From assembly GCA_963778845.1 (NCBI GenBank), contig CAVZVW010000001.1:310001-374000 (forward strand): 64,000 nt of DNA, given 5' to 3'. Of this stretch, positions 58,156 to 64,000 are shown piece by piece (the first letter of the stretch is position 1; each line of letters begins with the position of its first letter). Source of the stretch: CAVZVW01 sp963778845. Lineage in GTDB: Bacteria; Actinomycetota; Actinomycetes; Actinomycetales; Kineosporiaceae. A program made the translations under genes and the position numbers. The notes under the pieces were generated by a model, which ran no database searches, had not been told where the DNA came from, and saw only the letters and a program-made list of their open reading frames with translations.

Positions 58156-58542
58156 ATGAGCGACTCGGCCAAGACCCGCATCACGCGGGTCAGGACCATC
58201 GGCATTCCCGTCACCGACCTCGATCGAGCCCTGACGTTCTACACCGACGCGCTCGGCTTCGACGTCGTCCTCGACGCGACGTTCAGCCAGGGGCAGCGAT
58301 GGGTCGAGGTGGCACCACCGGGCGCGGACACGTCGATCGCGCTGATGACCTCGCCCGACGCGACGTCCGGCGTCGACACGGGGATCCGCTTCGCGACCGA
58401 GGACGTCGCCGCCGACCACGCCCTGCTGCGCTCCCGCGGCGTCGACGCGGACGCCGACATCATGCGCTGGCCCGGCGTCCCGCCCATGTTCACCCTGCGC
58501 GACCCTGACGGCAACCGGCTGGTGGTCGTCGAGCTGTCCTGA
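58156..58542 (+). CDS. VOC-family (glyoxalase-fold) protein
   Basis: ATG 58156 follows AGGAG. 128 residues: RTIGIPVTDLDRALTFYTDA, LGFDVVLDATFSQGQRWVEV, VDTGIRFATEDVAADHALLR, and a final DPDGNRLVVVEL with the conserved metal Glu. The pattern is that of bleomycin-resistance/glyoxalase-I-like proteins with ~125 residues. The first metal ligand position is Gly-Ile rather than His (VRTIGIPV), so metal binding is uncertain. It is 52 bp after the MBL hydrolase on the same strand. A short GC repeat (two copies of TGACCCGGCACCGGC) follows the stop and separates it from the convergent cupin gene. Confidence 0.87.
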   Translation: MSDSAKTRITRVRTIGIPVTDLDRALTFYTDALGFDVVLDATFSQGQRWVEVAPPGADTSIALMTSPDATSGVDTGIRFATEDVAADHALLRSRGVDADADIMRWPGVPPMFTLRDPDGNRLVVVELS

Positions 58543-58583
58543 CCCGGCACCGGCTCCTGACCCGGCACCGGCACCGCCTGCCC

Positions 58584-59075
58584 TCAGTGGCCAGGCGGGG
58601 GCCCGAGGATCTCGATCCCGTGGCGTGCGGCAGCGTGGCCGAGGGCTGCTGGGTCGACGGGCCCTGGGTCGGGCAGGCGCCGTTCGACCGCAGGTACCCC
58701 GGCCTCGGCCGCGAAGTGCTCGAACCCGGACGGTGCGGTGATCTGCAGCGCCCGAAGAGGTTCGCCGGCACCGACGACGAAGGTGTGCGGCTCGCCCATG
58801 GGCAGCAGCACGAAGTCGCCCGGCCCGGCGGCCAGCTGCTCCCCCATGCATCGGAAGTCGACGCTGCCGGAGAGCACGTAGAACAGCTCGTCCTCGTGAA
58901 GGTGACGGTGCAGCGGTGGCGCGAAGCCGGGGGGGTTGAGGAACTCGGCCACCGTGAGCCGGCCGTGGGTCTGCTCTCCCGTGGCCTTGAGCGTGACGAG
59001 GTTCCCGAGGAACCACAGGGCCTGGCCGTCGTCCGGGCGCAGCAGGTACGCGCGCCCGGCCGCGGGCGCCGTCAT
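58584..59075 (-). CDS. Cupin-domain protein (quercetinase-like)
   Basis: ATG 59075 is preceded by GGAGG at four bases; an ATG at 59159 would add a Cys/Arg-rich leader with no ribosome site. 163 residues. Metal-site motifs are PPGFAPPLHRHLHEDELFYV (G-X5-HXH-X4-E) and PMGEPHTFVVG, the standard cupin pair, so a mononuclear metal site is expected. The C-terminus (PSGFEHFAAEAGVPAVERRL, then GHAAARHGIEILGPPPGH) matches the helical tail of cupins often annotated as quercetin 2,3-dioxygenase-like or sensor proteins. It is divergent from the TetR gene (124 bp), which may regulate it. Confidence 0.86.
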   Translation of the reverse strand: MTAPAAGRAYLLRPDDGQALWFLGNLVTLKATGEQTHGRLTVAEFLNPPGFAPPLHRHLHEDELFYVLSGSVDFRCMGEQLAAGPGDFVLLPMGEPHTFVVGAGEPLRALQITAPSGFEHFAAEAGVPAVERRLPDPGPVDPAALGHAAARHGIEILGPPPGH

Positions 59076-59199
59076 CGGTCCTCCGCAGTGGGACCGGTCG
59101 CCGAACGAGCAAGACCGGCCGTCGCGCCGCGCCAAGAGCTCATGGGTCACCGCATTCACTAGTCCGTGAGTTGGATGAATATCCCGCTAGTATGGTCGA

Positions 59200-59877
59200 A
59201 TGCCTGACGACGTCAAGGGGGAGCCTGCAGGCCCGTCCCGACGCGGCTACTCCTCTCAGGTCCGCGCGGAGGGCGCCCGTCGCACGCGCACAGCGATCGT
59301 CGAAGCGGCGACCCGGCTCTTCCTGGACGCGGGGTACCAGGCGACGTCACTGGCCGAGGTCGCCCGGGCCGCCGGAGTCGCCCGACCGACCGTCCTCGCC
59401 GCGTTCGGCTCGAAGGCGGCGCTGCTGTCGAGAGTGCTCGACGAGGCACTCGCCGGTGACGACGAGCCCGTGCCGGTTCGGGACCGCGGGTGGTTCCGGC
59501 CGGTGTGGGAGGCCACCACCGCCGCCGAGACGCTCGTGGCCTACGCCGGAGTCTGCGTGCTCATCGGCGGCCGGGCCGGCGGCGTCGTCGAAGTCGTCCG
59601 GCAGGCAGGAGACTCCTCACCGGAGTCCGCAGCCCTGTGGCAGTCCTGGCTGCGTGGACGGCGCGCGGGAGCGGCCATGGTGGTCGACCGCCCGGTCGTC
59701 ACGGCTGCCCTGCGCGACGGTCTCACTCCCGACGCCGCCGCCGACGTGCTCTGGACCCTGAACGACCCCGGCCTCTTCGCGTCCCTGGTCTGCCTCCGCG
59801 GCTGGGACGTGACCGTCTACGAGTCCTGGCTGGCGGACACGATGTGCCGGCTGCTCCTGCGCAGCACCGACGCCTGA
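59200..59877 (+). CDS. TetR-family transcriptional regulator
   Basis: ATG 59200. 225 residues. The helix-turn-helix is at ~25-75: RTRTAIVEAATRLFLDAGYQ, ATSLAEVARAAGVARPTVLA, AFGSKAALLSRVLDEAL. The ligand domain is helical, with a Gly-rich segment (VCVLIGGRAGGVVEVVRQAG) and ends WLADTMCRLLLRS. It is divergent from a cupin gene, the usual set-up for local control. Between them the two CTAGT words (59158-59162 and 59184-59188) are possible half-sites. The ligand is unknown. The rest of the intergenic sequence is slightly AT-richer than its surroundings, as expected for promoters. Confidence 0.9.
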   Translation: MPDDVKGEPAGPSRRGYSSQVRAEGARRTRTAIVEAATRLFLDAGYQATSLAEVARAAGVARPTVLAAFGSKAALLSRVLDEALAGDDEPVPVRDRGWFRPVWEATTAAETLVAYAGVCVLIGGRAGGVVEVVRQAGDSSPESAALWQSWLRGRRAGAAMVVDRPVVTAALRDGLTPDAAADVLWTLNDPGLFASLVCLRGWDVTVYESWLADTMCRLLLRSTDA

Positions 59878-59913
59878 TCTGACCCGCATCACGCCCTCGG
59901 CGTGCGAAACCTG

Positions 59914-60716
59914 CTAGGCATGAGCCCCCGCGGTGACGGTTCCGATGCTCAGCTCGGTTCCTGTCTCCCTGATCTCGCCGACCCTCCGGGCCTGGGCCTC
60001 CAGCCCGTCACGCTGTGCCGGGGTCAGAGCCGAGAACGGCTTCCAGGGAGGTTCGCGGGTCCTGCGTGACGAACCCAGAGACCCAGCGCCTGGGATGGGT
60101 GTACGTCGCCAGTCGCCCTCGGTCTGCACCGAAGCACAGGACGCCTCGGTGGGCAGCCGTTGTGATGGCCTGGCGCCACCGGGGCCACAACCCGGCGAAC
60201 GCGGGCATCACGAGCTCGCCGGCGCAGGCGCCGACGGACGTCACAACCGCACGGTCGAGCTCGTCGGCGGTCAAGCCGTCAGCGGTCCCGTCGGCGTCGC
60301 TCAGCGCCAGGGCGATGGCCTCGACCACGTCGTCCACCCGGTCGGGGGAGAGGCGCACGTCTGCGTGGAAGGCTTGCGCCGGCATGGGAACAGCAGCGAG
60401 AGCCCCGGTCCACGCAGGCAGGTCGGCGGCAGGCATCAGGTGCACCGTGCCCCGAGGGCCGAACGTCTTCACGAGACTGTGCTCCACCCAGAGGGCACGG
60501 CGCACATCAGAGCCGCTGACGTGCTCCAGGCGCAGGCCGAGGGAGAGCTCGGCGGCCGCGAGGAGCTGTGCGTGCGCGCCACAGACGGCGCGGGCGACCT
60601 GGGCTGGCGTGCCGTCGCGCAGGGGAACCGAGGGCGTGCCTCTCGAGGCGTGCGCAGACCTGCGACCACGTCAGGTGTGTTGACGGCGCGGGCTCACGGC
60701 GTGAGAGCACTCTCAT
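59914..60716 (-). pseudogene. Broken winged-helix (DUF1006/AlkZ-like) DNA-binding protein
   Basis: From ATG 60716 one frame gives THLTWSQVCARLERHALG. After ~60625 the next frame gives VPLRDGTPAQVARAVCGAHA, LRLEHVSGSDVRRALWVEHS, LVKTFGPRGTVHLMPAADLP, RGVLCFGADRGRLATYTHPR. Near 60060 a further shift leads to FSALTPAQRDGLEAQARRVG and the C-terminal end LSIGTVTAGAHA. These are the start, middle and end of the winged-helix family that includes AlkZ-type glycosylases and efflux-linked regulators. The intact proteins have ~360-400 residues; only ~260 remain, so ~100 or more residues between the THPR region and the tail are deleted. It is therefore a genuine pseudogene, not just a sequencing slip. 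Confidence 0.65.
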
Positions 60717-60875
60717 ACCGATCTCCTCGTCCTCTCACACTCCACCGCAAGCCTGTCTCACGGCACAGCCTCTGAGCCGCTTGACTCGGCTCGTCACCTG
60801 GAGGCTCTTCACCTGGAGGGCAGGGGAGGCATCGGCCGGCACCCAGTCGCACAAGGGACTTCTGGGAGGTGAACC

Positions 60876-61067
60876 ATGGCAGGGCCTCTCGGGACACGTT
60901 GTCCCGTGTGCACCGGCGACGTCGACGCCGCCGGCGAGCAACACTGTCCGTCAGACACCTGCACGTGGGCGACATGCGCGTGCGGCACGATCGTGGCCCG
61001 CAACGGCCTCTGGATCGCCGCCGGGCAGGCCGGAGGCGACGAGCCGGCGACGGGCATGCCGGCGTAG
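60876..61067 (+). CDS. Small Cys-rich (zinc-ribbon-like) protein
   Basis: ATG 60876 follows GGGAGG at eight bases, a strong ribosome site for such a short gene. 63 residues with six Cys: GTRCPVCTGDVDAAGEQHCP, SDTCTWATCACGTIVARNG. CPVC and TCACG can form a treble-clef or zinc-ribbon pair, with HCPSDTC between. The tail is Gly/Ala/Pro-rich. I know similar tiny actinobacterial zinc-binding proteins without known function. It has no obvious operon partner: ~190 bp of spacer lies upstream and ~115 bp downstream before another short ORF. Confidence 0.6.
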   Translation: MAGPLGTRCPVCTGDVDAAGEQHCPSDTCTWATCACGTIVARNGLWIAAGQAGGDEPATGMPA

Positions 61068-61181
61068 TGACCGTCTGCGGGCGTCGTGGGGCAGGCGCCG
61101 CACGGCGACGAAGAGCGACCGCTGGCCGAGCCGAGCTCCGGCCGCCGAGGCTCGCGGGTGGTCGGTGCTTAGAGTCGCCCC

Positions 61182-61400
61182 ATGCAGAGCGCATCGATCG
61201 TCTGCGAGGGCGGTGCCGCCGACGGCCGTGTGGTCGAGGTCGTCGTCGGGCTGGGGCTGCCCCGCATGGTCGTGCTCGTCGACGGCGCCGCCTACGTGCG
61301 CGCGGCCCAGCCACCCCGCCACGGTCGGCCGTGGGTCTACCAGGCCCTTCGAGGTACCGCGCGCGTCCAGCCATCGCCGGCGGGCGCCGTCCGGCGCTGA
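61182..61400 (+). CDS. Small hypothetical protein
   Basis: ATG 61182 starts a 72-residue product: MQSASIVCEGGAADGRVVEV, VVGLGLPRMVVLVDGAAYVR, AAQPPRHGRPWVYQALRGTA. The DGRxVEV...LPRxVVVxDGxxYxR pattern recurs in small actinobacterial proteins with a single beta-meander, so it is probably real, although no clear ribosome site precedes it. Codon third positions are G/C-rich in this frame. No function is assigned. The last residues overlap nothing, and the epimerase gene ends 43 bp further on the opposite strand. Confidence 0.45.
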   Translation: MQSASIVCEGGAADGRVVEVVVGLGLPRMVVLVDGAAYVRAAQPPRHGRPWVYQALRGTARVQPSPAGAVRR

Positions 61401-61415
61401 GCGCCTACCTCCCGC

Positions 61416-61457
61416 GGGCCTACTACTCGAAGCCTCGGGCCCACTACTCGAAGCCTC
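61416..61457. repeat. 21-bp tandem duplication at the epimerase 3' end
   Basis: GGGCCTACTACTCGAAGCCTC (61416-61436) is repeated at 61437-61457 with a single C/T difference. The second copy, read on the minus strand, holds the last codons and the stop of the epimerase; the first copy is its duplicate just beyond the stop. Slippage is the simplest origin. Confidence 0.7.
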
Positions 61458-62322
61458 GTGCCTGCCGGTCGACGTGGGAGCGCCAGCTGTACTCGGGTGA
61501 GTAACCGAGCAGGCGCCGGGCCTTGTCTATCGAGAGGAGGGTCTCGTGCGGCTCCAGCGACTTGCGCACGTCGACCGCGGGGAACACCTCCCTGAGCAGC
61601 TCCTGCACCGGGCGTGACATCACGGTGTCGGCGTTGGCGATGATGAATGCGTCGAACCCCGCCGGCTCGTAGGCGAGAGCACGGCGAACGGCCTGGGCGG
61701 CGTCCCGGGCGTCGATGTAGGACCAGAGGTTCCACTTGCGCAGGCGGGGGTCGCTGTCGAACGCGGGGAAGCCGGCGTAGTCGCCTTCCTCCATCACGTT
61801 GGAGAACCGCAGGGCGATCATCTTCAGCGCGGGGTCCCAGCGGCAGAGCTGGCCGGCCATCTGCTCCTCGAGGTACTTGGCCAGCGAGTACGACGACTGC
61901 GGCCTCAGGGGGCTCGCCTCGTCGACGGGTACGTAGTCGGGCGGCTCGTCGAAGGGCAGCCCGAGAAGGGTCTCACTCGACGCCCAGACGATGTTCGTGA
62001 TGCCCGCCCGCCGCGCAGCGAGGAAGACGTTGGACGTCGCGAGCAGGTTGTTCTCGAAGAGCGCCTGGTTCGGCCACATGCCCGGCCCCGGTACGGCCGC
62101 CAGATGGACCAGGGCGTCGAGGCCGTCGACGCGCTCGTCGACGAACGTGAGCGCATCGAGGACCTGACCGTAGTCCCGTAGCTGCACCCTGGTGAACGGC
62201 GCCACGGGGTCCGTCGAGGCCGACACGTCCAGGTTCACGACGTCCCACCCATGGTCCACGAGCTCACGGACCACCGCCCTGCCGAGCTTTCCGCTGCCGC
62301 CTGTCACTGCGACCGAAGACAT
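61444..62322 (-). CDS. NAD(P)-dependent epimerase/dehydratase (extended SDR)
   Basis: ATG 62322. 292 residues. Rossmann motif VAVTGGSGKLGRAVVRELVD (TGGxGxxG), NLDV as the cofactor-discriminating acid, LDALVHLAAVPGP, NLLATSNVFLAARRAGI, Ser of the triad in VWASSETLLG and the catalytic YxxxK in SSYSLAKYLEEQM. The C-terminal substrate region has RFSNVMEEGDY and LWSYIDARDAAQAVRRAL. It is an extended short-chain dehydrogenase close to UDP-sugar epimerases and NAD-dependent uronate-type dehydrogenases; the substrate is not decided by sequence. A tandem duplication lies at its stop. It is followed at 62409 by the DUF1304 gene upstream on the same strand. Confidence 0.88.
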   Translation of the reverse strand: MSSVAVTGGSGKLGRAVVRELVDHGWDVVNLDVSASTDPVAPFTRVQLRDYGQVLDALTFVDERVDGLDALVHLAAVPGPGMWPNQALFENNLLATSNVFLAARRAGITNIVWASSETLLGLPFDEPPDYVPVDEASPLRPQSSYSLAKYLEEQMAGQLCRWDPALKMIALRFSNVMEEGDYAGFPAFDSDPRLRKWNLWSYIDARDAAQAVRRALAYEPAGFDAFIIANADTVMSRPVQELLREVFPAVDVRKSLEPHETLLSIDKARRLLGYSPEYSWRSHVDRQARGFE

Positions 62323-62408
62323 TGCCGTCCCCTCTCGTGTTCAGGCCCCTGACGATCCCTGGACTGGTGGGCCGGCCCCGTCATGACCACCGCCGCCGAT
62401 GGCGCGGC

Positions 62409-62771
62409 TCATCCGGCGAGCAGGACCGCAGCCAGCGCCAGCAGGGCCGGTGCCGTCTGGACGAGCAGGATCCGGCGACTCGCCGTCACTGCCCCATAGG
62501 CGCCGGCGATCGCGACGCAGAGCAGGAAGAAGATCTTCACCGAGTGCCCGACGGGGTCCCCGGCCACCAGGCCCCATACCAGGCCGGCTGCGAGGAACCC
62601 GTTGTACAGCCCCTGGTTCGCGGCGAGAACGGCCGAGGCGTCGGCGAACTCCGCAGTCGTGCCGAAGGCCGCCCGAGCCCGCGGTGTGCGCCACAAGAAC
62701 ATCTCGAGGATGAGGATGTACACGTGGATCAGGGCCACCAGGGCAACCAGGGCCGACGCCAGGACTGACAT
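62409..62771 (-). CDS. DUF1304 small membrane protein
   Basis: ATG 62771. 120 residues, four predicted spans. The DUF1304 pattern is clear: ALVALIHVYILILEMFLWRT, AFGTTAEFADASAVLAANQG, LYNGFLAAGLVWGLVAG, HSVKIFFLLCVAIAGAYGAV, LLVQTAPALLALAAVLLAG. Function unknown; members are inner-membrane proteins sometimes linked to epimerase or stress loci. It is 86 bp upstream of the epimerase on the same strand, so the two may be co-transcribed. Confidence 0.88.
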   Translation of the reverse strand: MSVLASALVALVALIHVYILILEMFLWRTPRARAAFGTTAEFADASAVLAANQGLYNGFLAAGLVWGLVAGDPVGHSVKIFFLLCVAIAGAYGAVTASRRILLVQTAPALLALAAVLLAG

Positions 62772-62898
62772 GCCCTGATCATGCCGCCTGCGCGGTGCTT
62801 GGCCCAGTCGACCGCACGACCTCCTCCTCGACCAGAGGCGAATACCGCATGGGGGGCGGCCAGGCGGCGCCGCCGGCCCGCGTGCGGTAGGTGCTCAT

Positions 62899-62918
62899 AA
62901 CCTACGCTTTCGTAAGTT
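62899..62918 (+). promoter_or_regulatory. Operator-like palindrome upstream of the alpha/beta hydrolase
   Basis: AACCTACG (62899-62906) and CGTAAGTT (62911-62918) are inverted with one mismatch around CTTT. Length and form match TetR-type operators. It lies ~35-55 bp upstream of the chosen hydrolase start, in AT-richer sequence, and would overlap its promoter. The regulator is not known. Confidence 0.45.
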
Positions 62919-62953
62919 ACCCTCTAGTACTTCCCGCGAGTCGAGGAGGCGCC

Positions 62954-63796
62954 TTGCCCAGCCCGCGCCCACAGATGGCACGGCTTCACGGACACGAGCT
63001 CTGGTACCTGGACCAGGGGTCAGGTCCGGCCGTGCTGTTCATCCACGGGTTGCTCAGCTCGCACAAGAACTGGGCGCACCTGCTCGACTCGCTCGACGCG
63101 GACCACCGCGTGCTGGCCCCGGACCTCTTCGGCCACGGCGCTTCGGCCAAGCCGCGCGGCGACTACTCCCTGGGCGCCCATGCCGCGACGATGCGGGACC
63201 TGCTCGACCGGCTGGGGGTCGAGCGAGCGACCCTCGTGGGGCACTCCCTCGGCGGCGGCATCGCCATGCAGTTCTGCTACCTGTTCCCCGATCGGGTCGA
63301 GCGTCTCGTCCTGATCTCCAGCGGTGGGCTTGGGCGGTCAGTGAGCCCGTTGCTCCGATCGGCAACGCTGCCAGGCGCCGAGTGGGTGCTACCGGTGCTG
63401 GCGTCCGGCTGGGTGAGGGAACGCACCGAGACGGTCGGGCGGGCCTTGGGCAGGTTGGGCTGGCGGCCGGGATCGGACGTGACGCAAGCCTGGCGCGGCT
63501 TCACGTCGCTCGCCGACGCCGACAGTCGTCGCGCGTTCCTGGCCACGACCCGCTCCGTCATCGACCCCGGCGGCCAGACCGTGACAGCACACGACCACCT
63601 GCCGATGGCGATCGACATCCCCACGCTCGTCGTGTGGGGCACCCGCGACCGGATGATTCCGGCATGGCACGCCACCACTGCGCACCAGGCGATCGCCGGC
63701 AGCCGCGTCGAGCTGTTCGAGGGAGCGGGCCACTTCCCCCACCTGGACCGACCAGAGAGGTTCGCCCGGTTGTTGCGCGACTTCATGACCACCTGA
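62954..63796 (+). CDS. Alpha/beta-fold hydrolase
   Basis: TTG 62954 follows GAGGAGG at five bases; ATG 62975 is an alternative, while an in-frame GTG at 62891 precedes the operator and is unlikely. ~280 residues. Oxyanion-hole region VLFIHGLLSSHKNW, nucleophile elbow LVGHSLGGGIAMQF (Ser), acid in VVWGTRDRMIPAWH (Asp) and the catalytic His in EGAGHFPHLDRPERF make a complete triad. The cap region is around residues 125-200. It resembles C-C hydrolases, haloalkane-dehalogenase-like enzymes and lipases of ~280 residues. No signal peptide. The AT-richer upstream palindrome suggests inducible control, perhaps by a TetR-type regulator of fatty-acid or steroid use; that is inference. Confidence 0.88.
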   Translation: MPSPRPQMARLHGHELWYLDQGSGPAVLFIHGLLSSHKNWAHLLDSLDADHRVLAPDLFGHGASAKPRGDYSLGAHAATMRDLLDRLGVERATLVGHSLGGGIAMQFCYLFPDRVERLVLISSGGLGRSVSPLLRSATLPGAEWVLPVLASGWVRERTETVGRALGRLGWRPGSDVTQAWRGFTSLADADSRRAFLATTRSVIDPGGQTVTAHDHLPMAIDIPTLVVWGTRDRMIPAWHATTAHQAIAGSRVELFEGAGHFPHLDRPERFARLLRDFMTT

Positions 63797-63845
63797 CCCC
63801 CTGGCGAGGCTCGCCGGACGACCCGCGACCACCAGGGCCAAGCCC

Positions 63846-64000
63846 TCAGTGAACCGTGTAGGTCGTCGTCGCCGAGTAGGACGTGACCGGGTCCACGCGC
63901 ACCTGCACGCTCACCTGCCACCGCCCCGGCGACGGGACGCTCACGGCGCCCACCTCTGCCCGGCCGGTCCCCGTCGTGGTGAGCGTGAACGGGATGGGGC
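63846..64000 (-). CDS. 3' end of a CopC/YtkA-like protein (5' part outside the window)
   Basis: Only the last 51 codons are seen: PFTLTTTGTGRAEVGAVSVP, SPGRWQVSVQVRVDPVTSYS, ATTTYTVH, stop at 63846. The pattern (T-x-T-G-x-G-R-A-E, then PGRWxVxVxVR and alternating Thr strands) resembles the final Ig-like strands of CopC/CopD-linked or YtkA-like copper-handling proteins. No membrane segment is within the visible part. The family call is tentative because most of the gene is missing. It converges on the alpha/beta-hydrolase gene. Confidence 0.5.
   Translation of the reverse strand, partial: PIPFTLTTTGTGRAEVGAVSVPSPGRWQVSVQVRVDPVTSYSATTTYTVH

Overview
The window comes from a very G+C-rich bacterium, almost certainly an actinomycete (Actinomycetota). 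The evidence is strong third-position G/C bias, GTG and TTG starts, GTGA/ATGA gene overlaps, a DUF222/HNH endonuclease, BTAD-AAA transcription factors, an NDMA-type alcohol dehydrogenase, an actinobacterial-type SOS box and a Crp/GlxR-type site. I cannot name a genus. No rRNA, tRNA, CRISPR array, insertion sequence or prophage was found.

Region 1 (1-7.6 kb) looks like an accessory island. It holds a visibly less G+C-rich pair (a 5'-truncated PKD/coiled-coil protein and a seven-bladed RCC1-repeat protein), a broken AbiEii-type nucleotidyltransferase remnant, a DUF4236 protein and a tightly overlapped hipB-hipA-HEAT/DUF1963 operon whose promoter is framed by inverted repeats. Region 2 (7.6-14 kb) holds a truncated ABC-2 permease next to a 26-bp perfect palindrome, an operon of NDMA-dependent alcohol dehydrogenase, MoxR ATPase and VWA protein, an amino-acid permease remnant and a heavily frameshifted S53 (sedolisin) peptidase. 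Region 3 (14-18.6 kb) is a secretion module: a SipW-type signal peptidase fused to a LamG domain that has its own SipW-type signal peptide, with a CalY/TasA-like secreted protein. An ECF sigma factor, a VOC protein and a pentapeptide-repeat protein follow.

Region 4 (18.8-28.8 kb) is a co-directional purine/ureide cluster: OHCU decarboxylase, HIU hydrolase, uricase, three xanthine dehydrogenase subunits (the 2Fe-2S subunit reads into an 8-oxoguanine/guanine deaminase), a free-standing allophanate-hydrolase-type C-terminal domain, allantoinase and allantoicase. Together they would convert guanine to ureidoglycolate and urea. A flavin monooxygenase, an amidase and an alpha/beta-hydrolase remnant follow.

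Region 5 (32-49 kb) has DUF3224-MarR-CMD, a NiCoT nickel/cobalt transporter, a repeat-rich DUF222/HNH protein, a BBE-like FAD oxidase with a BTAD-AAA regulator, and an AddB-like/AddA-like nuclease-helicase pair for double-strand-break processing. Region 6 (49-64 kb) has a cupin, a second BTAD regulator that reads through antisense to a methyltransferase, a SnoaL-phosphotransferase-methyltransferase operon, an AlkB-like dioxygenase behind an SOS box, an MBL hydrolase, VOC and cupin proteins, a TetR regulator, a broken winged-helix gene, small proteins, an epimerase, DUF1304, an alpha/beta hydrolase and the end of a CopC-like gene.

A recurring oddity is single-base indels in otherwise well-conserved genes (uraD, uraH, xdhB, amidase, FAD oxidase, S53 peptidase, winged-helix gene). 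Some may be sequence errors; others are clearly decay because domains are missing.
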